Shown here: piece by piece, positions 55,340 through 64,000 of the stretch
How positions within the stretch are numbered: position 1 is the stretch's first letter
Layout: each line of letters begins with the position of its first letter
Source: Humulus lupulus
Lineage: Eukaryota; Streptophyta; Magnoliopsida; Rosales; Cannabaceae
NCBI RefSeq assembly: GCF_963169125.1
Contig: NC_084798.1
Span: 103,061,970 to 103,125,969, forward strand
Direction of reading: 5' to 3'
DNA length: 64,000 bases
The notes under the pieces: generated by a model
Seen by the model: the letters and a program-made list of their open reading frames with translations, nothing else
Database searches by the model: none
What the model was told of the DNA's origin: nothing
Position numbers and translations under genes: made by a program

Positions 55340-55797
55340 TCTCCGCGAGCGCTGTAGAGCTTTGCTTCGCAAGCTCCAGCTCCGGGTCCCGCAAGGCGAA
55401 AGATGGCAAGATCCGCGAGCGTTGTAGAGCTTTGCTTCGCAAGCTCCAGCTCCGGGTCCCGCAAGGCGAAAGATGGCAAGATCCGCGAGCGCTGTAGAGC
55501 TTTGCTTCGCAAGCTCCAGCTCTGGGTCCCGCAAGGCGAAAGATGGAAAGATCCGCGAGCGCTGTAGAGCTTTGCTTCGCAAGCTCCAGCTCCGGGTCCC
55601 GCAAGGCGAAAGATGGCAAGATCCGCGAGCGCTGTAGAGCTTTGCTTCGCAAGCCCCAGCTCCGGGTCCCGCAAGGCGAAAGATGGCAAGATCCGCGAGC
55701 GCTGTAGAGCTTTGCTTCGCAAGCTCCAGCTCCGGGTCCCGCAAGGCGAAAGATGGCAAGATGCGCGAGCGCTGTAGAGCTTTGCTTCGCGCGGATC
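55340..55797. repeat. 70-bp tandem repeat, 6.5 copies
   Basis: Unit boundaries at 55,340, 55,410, 55,480, 55,550, 55,620, 55,690 and 55,760, exactly 70 bp apart. Landmarks: CCGCGAGCGCTGTAGAGC, TTTGCTTCGCAAGC (hairpin-forming) and GTCCCGCAAGGCGAAAGATG. The copies differ at only about 0-3 positions. All three minus-strand frames are free of stops. Confidence 0.95.
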
Positions 55798-56298
55798 TAG
55801 CCTCGCAGGGCTCCATGCCAGGTCCCTGAAGTCAGCCACCATGAGGTTCGCAACAACAGTTAGTTTTGCTTCGCAAAGATCTAACCTTAAGTCTAGCGAC
55901 GCTCACCAAAAGAACTCCCGTTCCAAACAATGGAACAACTCACCTTAGCAATCCCAGCGAACAGTATAACTACAAGTCCCGGGATTGGCTATTTGCCTTA
56001 GGAAAGCTAAAGTACGGTGAAAGGAGCCTGGCCGTTGGAACCAGGAAACCTTCATAACCTAGAAACTACATGGGAAAAGACATCATCCGTTAAAGCTTCA
56101 AGTGGGAAGTGCATAGGTTTTGGCCGTTGGAACCAAAACCCCATACGCCCCTACAACAGTTTCTACCGTATAAATGTCTACCCTAAGCGCAAAGATAAAT
56201 AAAGAACTCGGCAGAAAAGAAAGGAGAATGCTATGATTATGGAAAAAATGTCCGCAATGAAAAACTCAAAATGAAAAACAATTAAAGATAAAACCCCT
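55798..56298. other. non-coding, no gene seen
   Basis: Joins the 70-bp array to the 3' end of the antisense gene. It contains another TTTGCTTCGCAAA palindrome near 55,865 and two similar GGCCGTTGGAACCA words near 56,029 and 56,122. Confidence 0.6.
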
Positions 56299-59200
56299 TC
56301 AAGCATTGGGGGTAACTACAGCGTCCACGACCGCAGCTTCGGGGGCATCGGTTTCAGCTGAGGCTGGCGGAGTCGGTTCATTGGAAGGAGGAATTTGGTC
56401 ATGAGAAGGTTCAGAGGTCCCCGCCTCTCCGGGATCTCCCGCCTCAGGAGCTTCAGCACGTTCGTCAATGTTGTAAGTTTGGACGTACGCCTCTGGGCCC
56501 TGATCCCACACGAGTAGCTTCTCCCTCATGGCTTCGGCATCATCTCCCAGATAGCCTAATACCTCCGGGTTCACTTTCCAGAGTTGATGCATGAGGACCA
56601 CATGCGATATATTAATAGTCCTGTTCAGTATCACCTCAGCATCCTCCTTCTCCTTCAAGCGCTCCGCCTCGGAGGTTGCCAGCTGTGCTTCCGCGACAGT
56701 TAGTTGGGCCCTCAATTTTTCCATTTCGGCCTTGGAGGCATCCCGCTCCCCCTTAAGAGAATCAATCTCCTTGCGCTGCTCCCTATTTTGGTTCAGCACG
56801 GATTGCTTCTCGGTCACATGCCCCCTGGCAGTGAATTGCAAGGCCCCGATCTCTTTATCCTTCTCGGCGAGCCCCAACTGCAGCATAGACACGAGATCCC
56901 TGCTCCTCTTATGGAGTTGCTCCTCCTCGTGCAGTTTACTCTGAAGAGTGGAATATTCCTCTTGCCGCTTAAGGAGGAGATCGTTTTTTGATTGCAAGCG
57001 GGCTTCCAGGGTATCCTTCTCCACCTTGGCTTGGGACAGCTCTTCCCGGAGCTTGGAGTTTTCGGCCTTCATCCCATCCGACCGCTGTCTATACTCATTC
57101 TCTGCCTTGGCCCGGTACTCTTGATATTTGGCAAGATATTTCTTCTCCGCCTCTTCTTCAGCCGTGCGTCGGGCCTGATCAATCTTTTCCGAAGCCCCCA
57201 AGGCCTGTTGGGTCAGTTTCTGTTTCTCTGCCTCCAAGGCCTGGCGAGCCAGTTGGCTCTCCTCCAGCTGAACCAGAGCTGCACCAACCTCCCGGAACGA
57301 GCGTTCCGCGATCATAGAGGCCTGCAAGGAAAGACAACAGAATGAGCTAAAGCCGGACCAAAAGACAGGTGATCCCAAAAAATAACAACTGACGGCTTAC
57401 CCCGGATAGTTGCTGCTTCACAGCGTGTGTCAGCAACAGCAGATCCTTGCTGCTACTGATGGCCCATTTCTCAGAATTGAGCTCGCATAAGCTCAGGGCC
57501 ATGTCCTCCATCATCTCAGCTCCGAACGGCGCCAATGCACGTCCGAGCCTAGGCACCAGCCTCTTCTCCAAGGCTGGACCATCCAGAACCGCTTCGGCCG
57601 GGTGAAGAGATCTCACCCCCTCGGCCAGCTCAGCTCTCTTCACGGCAGACAAGTTATCTGCCCTTCCCTGAGTAACAGCCTTCTCCGCCTCTAACCGCCT
57701 CTTCAAAAAGCTATCGGCCCGTCTTACACCCTCCAGGAGGGCAGCGGGGAAACTGGTTGGCTTCCGTGGGAAGTGGAACTTCAGGCCAGGCAGGGGAAGG
57801 TTAGTTGTCTGAGAAGAAGGAGACCCCGGAAGGGTGGACCCCCTTTGAGCTGGGGGAGGAGGCAGGCGGGGTATTAAGGCCCCGGTCTGTTGCTTTTGCT
57901 GCTGCGGCAGCAGAAGTAATTGCCCTTGTTGCTGCTGCTGGTTTGGATGTTGTGGTTGCTGCAGCTGTGACGATGGTGATTGTGTCTGTTGTTCTTGTTG
58001 CTGCTGTTGTTGTACTTGTGCTTGCTGTCATTGCTGTTGTTGTTGCCTTCAACCAGGAGAAGAGTGTCTAAGGCGTTTCTTCTTAGCACCCTCAGCATCT
58101 TCTCCCGGACGCTTGCTCACCCCAGTTGTCTTCACGGGGAACACAAGCCCTTCCCCGTCGCTGCTGCTACTCGAGACCATCATAGTCTCGGAAGGCCCGT
58201 CAGCAGGAGACTTCTCTACCCTCGGAGACACTTGCGCCTCGCCACTCGTCTTCTTGGGGGAGGCAGTTTTACCTCCCCTACCAGCCTTGGTCTTCCGTCC
58301 TTTCCCCGTGGATGGGTCTTGGCTAGTGGCAGCCTTCTTAATGAGCAAAGTCACTCTCCCCAACATCTTGGCTTCCGGGTACTCTGCAAGAAACGTACAA
58401 AGCAAGGTTAACGAACCAACGAGCAATGAGAAAGAAAATAAGTAAGAAGCGGCAATCAACAAAAAAGCACAAGCAAGCGCGCCAGCAGGGAACAAGAAAC
58501 GAGAAAAAGAAAAGTTTGAAAGGGACGACCATGCACGAGAAACGTGGATGGCCTTCCCCGAGCAAAACAAAACATCGCTTCCTGCTCCAGGAAACTCCCG
58601 TACTCCTTGAAGTCCGGGAATGACATGCTGAGAGAAGAAGGGTCAACCATGATGACACCTTCTGGCAGACTACCGTCACTCAGACACCAGAGGAGCTCAT
58701 CTACCCTATCGCAATACCTGTCGAAAGGTATCCTACGCGGATCTAGCCTAAGGAAACGGGGATCAAACCCCATCTGAGAGGTCCGGGAAACCTCAGACAG
58801 GCTGGGGGTGTGAATCAACCGAAAACTAGTCTTACCTCTCCCGGAGGTACTAGCCCCCGGAGCCCCTATGTCAGGGTAAGCCGCGGCGTGGCGAGCCTCG
58901 ATCTCCTCTTCCTCCGGCTGGGGGTCGGGGAACCTCTCCGCCCAACTAGGAGACATAGTATTTTCGTCTCGGGCTGCTTGGGTGATTACCTTAGACAGCT
59001 CCAGGGCAATCTGCTCCCGGATGTCAGCCGACACCTGAGTCTGCCCCCTGCCACTTACTGGCTCGATATTTTGGAAGGAGGCGAGTAACCCATACTCCCT
59101 CAACGATTCGGAGGTCACAAGTCCCTCCACTTTCAACTCTTCCTCAGAAAGCCCTTCGTAGAACTTGGACCTCCTTATCATCTCCGCGCAGCGAGGTGTC

Positions 59201-59994
59201 CGCGGAACGACTTCTGCAAAAATCAAATACAAGCGTTAGAGATCCTCCCAAAAGGCAAATCAAACGCAAAGAAACAAAGTTGAAAAGGAGAAGAAGGAGC
59301 TCTTACCAGGGATTTTGAAGTCCAAAGATAGGGCTGGCACCCTCTTCAGCGGGAAGCCAGTCGTCAGGAACCAGTATTCCCGGAGGTCTGGAACCCTCGC
59401 GGTATGACAAGTGGGGCACATCACGTCCGGGTGCCTTTCTAGCCTGTAAAACCCCACCTTGTCTGAATGACCCCTCATAGACTGAGACTTCAACCCGTAA
59501 AAGTACAGCACCTCCTCCGGGGTAGGAGCTTCCAGTCTCCAGGACTTGCAAAAGATGAACCACCCTGCTAAGAGCTTGTAGCTGGGAGGAATTAACTGGA
59601 AGGGGGCAATCCCCGTCTTCACACAGAAATTGGCGAAGTAACTCCTTAGGGGCAAGTGCGCCCCACACACTATGTGTGCCCAACTCCAGGCACCAAAGCC
59701 CTCGTGACTCTGGCTAGCTGACTCGCCCAGCACCGACAGACGGTGCCACATCAGACCTGGGATGTTCTTCAGGCCTGCCTCAGAGGAATACAGCTCCAGC
59801 ATGCCATAATTCCTGAAAAGGTTCGGCTTTTGGTCCATCTCCCAGATGGAACTATTGGATATTGGTGGGCTAGCCGCGACCACTTTCGCCTTTCCTTTCC
59901 CCTTTCCACCAGCGACAGGAGAGCCCTTCTCTTGGGCAGAATCAGCCTCCCCCACAGCAAGGAGTTGTTCCTTTGAGATGTTCTTCACTGGACA
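56299..59994 (-). pseudogene. antisense gene of the young Tat element (Transposase_28-like plus coiled coil), multi-exon
   Basis: Minus-strand gene opposite to gag-pol. Exon A (59,988-59,307; acceptor TCCAG just upstream) starts MKNISKEQLLAV and has a K/G-rich leader, then the domain with LMWHRLSVLGES, HLPLRSYFANFCVKTGIAPFQ, SYKLLAGWFIF, APTPEEVLYFYGLK and KVGFYRLERH. Intron 59,306-59,214 (GTAAGA...TTGCAG, 93 nt) keeps the frame. Exon B (from 59,213) has FYEGLSEEELKVEGLV and an acidic middle; its end was not resolved. Exon C (58,383-57,401) has a Ser/Lys-rich part, two in-frame TGAs (58,049-58,051 and 58,028-58,030) around a Gln-rich run, then LKRRLEAEKAVTQGRADNL. Intron 57,400-57,322 (GTAAGC...TTGCAG, 79 nt). 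Exon D (57,321-56,299) is a long coiled coil with an acidic tail. Function unknown; Transposase_28 assignment is from memory of the family. Confidence 0.75.
57895..58060 (-). repeat. CAG/CAA-rich tract coding for poly-Gln
   Basis: On the minus strand a run of CAA/CAG triplets interrupted by ACA, GTA and GAA, within exon C of the antisense gene. Two TGA codons lie at its start. Because TGCTGCCGCAG near 57,905 is a good splice acceptor, the tract could instead be removed as an intron. Confidence 0.7.
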
Positions 59995-60721
59995 AAAGAA
60001 AAGAAAGAAGAAAACACTCTAAGCAGTCAGCACCCTTGTCATACCCTAGTGGTATCAAAGGCGTCGGGGAGACCCTCCCCGAAAACTGCTTGGAGAGGCT
60101 CCCACCGAGCTTACCGAGGGGTTGGCACCATGCCACCCGAAGGGCAGCAAGGAACCAGACTCAGACCCCGAGCCTAAGCCCACCAAAAGAAGTGTTTTTC
60201 TAGAGAAAGACACCCTAAAGGCGTTCATGCTTATGCCCTAAAACAGCAAAACAAGGGACGACTTTCCAAACGCAAATCGCCAAAGCATGCAGAAAAGGCT
60301 ACTTATCGACTCACAATCGATCACATGCCTACCAAAGCCCTATTCACGCATGCACATAAGCAATAATGGCAGAAACCTCTACTCTAACAACTACCAACAA
60401 CCTAAGGTCTGAGAGGAAAGAGCAAAGTAGAAATACTTACTGATATTCGGGTAGTTGGAGGTTGAAGAAGTAACTGGATCACTGCACAGCACGATCGCGA
60501 GAAGTAAAAGCTGCAAAGACGAACGGCGATTCAAACCAGGAACTTCGGGGAATAAACCCACTGCCAAATCAAAAAGAAAAAGTTTCCAGATACTTACCAA
60601 AAGAAATGGAAAGTTCGGGGGAACGTAAGCTGGGAAGCCTGAGAGTTCGGAGGTTTGGAAATCTGAAAATCCTAAAGATGGAGAATCTAAAAGCGTAAAG
60701 AGGAAGAAAGGTCCTTTCCCT
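59995..60721 (-). other. 5' region of the antisense gene
   Basis: Probable untranslated or weakly coding 5' exons and introns of the minus-strand gene. Donor-like TCGGTAAGCTCGG is at about 60,121-60,109, and further GTAAG words lie near 60,440 and 60,595. I could not connect a convincing first coding exon to exon A. Confidence 0.4.
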
Positions 60722-60737
60722 CGTTTTTATAGCAGGG
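60722..60737 (-). promoter_or_regulatory. TATA-like box of the antisense gene
   Basis: On the minus strand CCCTGCTATAAAAACG, about 440 bp inside the polypurine tract, oriented toward the antisense gene. Confidence 0.6.
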
Positions 60738-61172
60738 AAGAAGCCGTTTCGAATTCCTCAAGTGGACGGTCCCGATCTTCCCATTCCGTGTGCGTCAGAT
60801 CCAACGGCTGGAGAGGAAGCGACGATCCTATTTATGACTCCTCGGATGGGAATAAAGTATTTATTTCCCATCATTACACCACCTCGGGCCCTGAGTACCA
60901 TTAAAAACCATCAAATCATTAGTCAGATGACTGACACACGCATCCTCAACCAGTCGCCTCACGCACACGTCTTGGTCGCAGAACCATTCCCAGAATGACA
61001 CGTGGTCCTTGCCGCACTTGAGTACTTGATCTCAAACAGAAGAAATTCCCTTTCTTTTTCATACTAATACTCAGGCGGGAAAAAGGAACCCTTCCGGGAA
61101 CACAGAAGGTGCCCCCTCGCCTAGTCTAAGAAACCGATTGTACAAGCTCCCGGATCTCTCAAAGCTCCGCGA

Positions 61173-61186
61173 CCTTGGGGGGTAAA
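61173..61186 (+). promoter_or_regulatory. polypurine tract of the young element
   Basis: CCTTGGGGGGTAAA directly before the 3' LTR TG at 61,187. Confidence 0.88.
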
Positions 61187-62074
61187 TGTTATCCAGATTT
61201 CCGGATAGCGTTTAGATTGATGACCTCGGGGAAGCAGAATTATCGATGTCTTTCACGGTAGGTGACCAGAGCTCGCAGATGAACAGAAAGGCTTCGCCTC
61301 TCCCGTTTAGTGTCCGGATTACTCTTCCAAGCAAACACAATACGGAAACTCGTCAACTCTCCCGGACTCCCGAAGGGGTATCCTTCGGGGAAGCTCCTTC
61401 CAGGAGAAGCTCTTCGAGTGGTCTCCGCGGAAGCAGTTCCGTGCCTCGCACGGAACAAAGCCAAACAGTCGAGTCCTGGAGGAGGCATATTTGGAATGAT
61501 ATCCACCTGACACAGGATCCCGCCTGACACGCCCGTCAGGTCAAAGCCGCACACATCCCAGCACGCCTAAGGGTACCTTTTCGCCTACTGTTCCGCTGAC
61601 AACTTGGAAAAGACGGCTGACTTTGTGTGTTCCCCATACTTTCACGTAAATATACCCACATAGAGTCTTGTAGCCATGCTACTACAGTAATTGTATCCCT
61701 ATTTATGGCTGGTGTAATTAAGACTCATGTACGTAGAGAAAAACCCTAATCCAAAACCCTAGCTATAAAGACCCCTTCATTTTACAAGAAGGGGGACGGA
61801 CAAATGATATATAGCAAAAACTCTACTAAAATCTCTCTAGCTTCATCTTCTTCAAGAGAACCCGAGAGAAACACTGTGAGTGTGTGAAGTTCTTGTGCAC
61901 CAGCCATCTTACTGTAACCTTTTCCAAGTATAATAACATCGACTCGTGGACTAGGGCTTGTTAACGCCTGAACCACGTAAAAACACTGTTTGTTTAGTTA
62001 CATTTCAGCATTTCTACAGTTCTTATCTTTTTATTATTCTGTTAGTTATTCGTTTCCGAAAAACTCGGTAAACA
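61187..62074 (+). repeat. 3' LTR of the young element (888 bp)
   Basis: Same length as the left LTR with six substitutions by eye: two near 61,280, and one each near 61,434, 61,468, 61,560 and 61,832. No indels were seen. It is followed by the GCATG duplication. Confidence 0.96.
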
Positions 62075-63350
62075 GCATGTTTATTGAGGTTTTATCTGGA
62101 TACTACTTGTCGTATAAAAGCTTAACTTTTATACATGAGCAGTGCTATCCTTACTTTTCTTTTTCTTTCTCTATTGGTCGTAGATTCTCACTTCCCCTTT
62201 GCTCTTCTCAGATATTCATGCATGATCCCTGGGCAGGTGAGAGACCAATAGACATCGAACTGCTTGTTCCGTTGTTCAAGAATCGGGAACAACCTTCTCT
62301 GCCTTTTCCAGAGCCTTTGACACCACCTCCAATTCCTACGACCAGCCTACCTCAAAATTCTCCAAAGAGTCAGCCAAACAAGGTTCATTTCAAACACATT
62401 GCTTGTAGGAAAAGAAAAACCACAAACTCACCTACAACCTAGCCATTTTCTAACACCGAGGGTCCTTCAAACGACCCTCCACCCTTGAACGTTCCACCAC
62501 CCGAGATTCAACCTAAGGCCCATCGACATGAAGGCCCACGAGCAGAGGTACCCTGGTACATTATCCCTCGAAGCGTCATATCGACCAGGACGGTGGTAAA
62601 GTATCCCAAGAAGTATGGGCTTCCTGGGATTACTTTATTTAAGCCTACACCCGACCAGAGGGCAAACGTGCCTGGAGGTGCCTATAGCGCCTGGTCGAGC
62701 TACCACATAGAAGTAGGGAAAATCTTTCCATTGCACGACTTTTTCCAAGGGGTAGCCAATTATTTTGAGGTTTCCCCATTCCAAATAAATCCCAATAGAT
62801 ATAGAATACTTTTAGCATTCTATAACCTATATAATCATAAAAAGTGGCATGCGCCTACCCCTCACAAGATCAACTACCTATTTGATCTCAAATCCAACCC
62901 CAACCAAAGCAACACTTGGTTCTTCCATTTCTATCGCCAGGAATCTGGTCGCACATTCTTGAGTGATATAATTTTGAAATTCAATGTGGGAACCTACTTC
63001 CAAGAGTACTTCCTCACGACTGACCTGGTCGCAGACAACATGGCATTCACGTGAGGAGGTAAACTCTTTAATATTTGTTTGGCATTCTTCTAGTTGCCTT
63101 GTATCTTTTCCTTGTTCATAGTCGGTTTGTATTGTGCCTAGGTCCGTGGTACCGACCAGAACCGACTCCAGAGATGGAGATAAGAATCGCAGCCTTGGCC
63201 AGCATGACACATATAGAGAAAATCGTCAAGGAGTTGGTCACAGAAAGCAATATGAGGATGGTTGGCCTTCTAGAGTCTCACCAAGATGTGAGAGAATCAA
63301 CTGTGGGGAGTGCCACTAGAGATGGCACTGAAGAATAAGAAAACCTCGAA
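62075..63350 (+). pseudogene. older antisense-gene copy interrupted by the young element
   Basis: Plus strand, downstream of the TATA-like box at 47,073. 62,075-62,442 has a segment ending in IFMHDPWAGERPIDIELLVPLF and a Pro-rich linker with stop. 62,485-63,054 (189 codons) has RTVVKYPKKYGLPGITLFKP, YSAWSSYHIEVGKIFPLHDFF, NYFEVSPFQINPNRYRILLAF, WHAPTPHKINYLFDLK and FFHFYRQESGR, i.e. the Transposase_28-like domain. An 83-nt intron follows (donor GAGGTAAAC at 63,059, acceptor GCCTAG ending at 63,141), then a short exon (RPEPTPEMEIRIAALASMTHIEKIVKEL). An in-frame TGA lies just before the donor. The coiled-coil end is absent. Confidence 0.7.
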
Positions 63351-63647
63351 AAGTAACGGGATGTGTCACAGCCCCAAAGGCGCTGACCAATTGGAGTGAC
63401 CATTCGAGAGCCCAACCCCAACACTCGACCAGCCAATATCCCTCCCCAATATGGGAGGCGAAAAGAAAAATTACCTTAATATGCTAGTCTTATACTTGAA
63501 TCCTCCAATAATGAGAATGATATATATTTTTTACTTTTAGATATATTGCCCATCCCTTATCATCTATTCAAGAGGGACGACAATTTTAATTTTCCGACCA
63601 GTAGTTTTAGCTTGGACTTCTACAAGGCAGATAGTTAGTGTAGCAGT
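63351..63647. other. no recognisable gene
   Basis: About 300 bases after the last exon-like segment, with CGACCAG-type words that recur in the 46-kb LTR region. No domain was seen. Confidence 0.5.
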
Positions 63648-64000
63648 TGTAACCTCCCAAAAATGCTAATATGGTTTAGTGTCTTGATTAGCATGCTGGG
63701 AGGGCATAATTGGATACATGTGTGATTAATTGATTAAATGTGTGACTACGTGGCATGCATGATTTATATGATAATATGATTATAAATGCATGTTTATGAG
63801 TATTAAATATGCATGTGGGCCCGTTCTTGTTTATAAGGGCATATTTGTAATTCTGGACCCTTGAGGGCATAAATGTGATTATATGTGTTAAATGATTAAG
63901 ACCACATTATAATGTGGATATATCTGCAGTATACGGCTTAAGGCAATCCTAGTGAGCGGATTAGCGGAATAGTCACATCGAGTATAATACCTGGCTCGGA
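63648..64000 (+). repeat. start of a Tekay-type LTR, cut by the window
   Basis: Begins TGTAACCTCCCAAAAATGC and follows the family: CTTGATTAGCATGC, GGGAGGGCATAA, GCATGTGGGCCCG, AAGGGCATATTTGTAATT, GAGGGCATAAATGTGA. It runs off the right end. Confidence 0.85.

Larger units (their letters stand above)
47594..62079 (+). mobile_element. young Tat-like Ty3/gypsy retrotransposon, nearly intact
   Basis: Element 47,599-62,074 (14,476 bp), flanked by the 5-bp duplication GCATG (47,594-47,598 and 62,075-62,079). The 888-bp LTRs differ at only six positions by eye. Order: LTR, primer site, gag-protease, RT/RNase H, second RNase H, integrase, internal G-rich motif, 70-bp repeats, antisense gene, polypurine tract, LTR. 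Pol is interrupted by one in-frame TGA and one single-base frameshift, so it is not autonomous as it stands unless these are bypassed. It is inserted between the promoter region and body of an older antisense-gene copy. Confidence 0.96.

Noticed and set aside
55237..55842. Overlapping minus-strand frames of 201, 173 and 121 codons
   Set aside because: All are translations of the 70-bp tandem repeat; no domain, and three frames open at once means repeat composition rather than a gene.
54789..56298. Envelope-like gene after pol
   Set aside because: The sense strand between integrase and the 3' LTR has no long frame with signal peptide or membrane anchor; the coding potential there is on the opposite strand.
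57805..58071. Hydrophobic Val/Ala/Leu-rich plus-strand frame resembling membrane segments
   Set aside because: It is the complement of the CAG/CAA tract of the antisense gene; GCT/GTT/TTG triplets give spurious hydrophobic residues.
1..64000. Host protein-coding or tRNA gene
   Set aside because: I looked for conserved domains, exon series outside transposons and cloverleaf-type sequences and found none that could be supported by eye.

Overview
This is intergenic, repeat-dense nuclear DNA of a flowering plant, most likely a dicot. I found no convincing host gene. Nearly every stretch belongs to Ty3/gypsy LTR retrotransposons of two lineages. One is Tat-like (gag with a Tat-type zinc knuckle, a DNGSS protease, a second RNase H, and a spliced gene on the antisense strand near the 3' end). 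The other is Tekay/Del-like chromovirus (a DSGATHSF protease, a chromodomain, about 2.2-kb LTRs beginning TGTARCGACCC, and an initiator-tRNA-Met primer site). One Cassandra TRIM, whose LTRs carry 5S rRNA-derived sequence, is also present. The exact species cannot be read from the sequence; Rosales/Cannabaceae is only a weak impression.

Layout. 1-2.0 kb: decayed gag. 2.0-4.85 kb: 3' end of a minus-strand Tat element. 4.85-7.19 kb: LTR fragment running into a 49-bp minisatellite with a 478-bp higher-order period. 7.2-8.8 kb: minus-strand gag remnant. 8.8-10.27 kb: truncated Tekay-type LTR. 10.27-22.49 kb: minus-strand Tat element with a 795-bp LTR and a plus-strand antisense gene, hosting a solo LTR (19,298-21,566, TSD GTGAG). 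22.5-40.5 kb: an older plus-strand Tat element, split by a complete minus-strand Tekay element (25,145-34,336, TSD GCCAA) and a solo LTR (34,850-37,086, TSD CTGTT). 41.3-45.05 kb: plus-strand gag/protease remnant interrupted by Cassandra plus a Tekay-type LTR. 45.05-47.6 and 62.08-63.35 kb: more antisense-gene copies and a 679-bp LTR. 47.6-62.07 kb: a young, almost intact 14.5-kb Tat element (888-bp LTRs differing at 6 sites, TSD GCATG). 63.65-64.0 kb: start of another Tekay-type LTR.

The most notable system is the antisense gene of the Tat elements. At least four copies in different states share a gypsy-type 'putative transposase' (Transposase_28-like) N-terminal domain and/or a coiled-coil C-terminus. 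Three have a TATA-like box pointing away from the 3' LTR. Three retain a short GT-AG intron (73-81 nt) directly before the coiled coil. In three elements this gene lies between two G-rich polypurine-tract-like motifs, one after pol and one at the LTR, and a different private tandem repeat fills the space between the first motif and the gene's 3' end.

All conclusions come from reading the sequence and from remembered family features; no alignment or database search was run.
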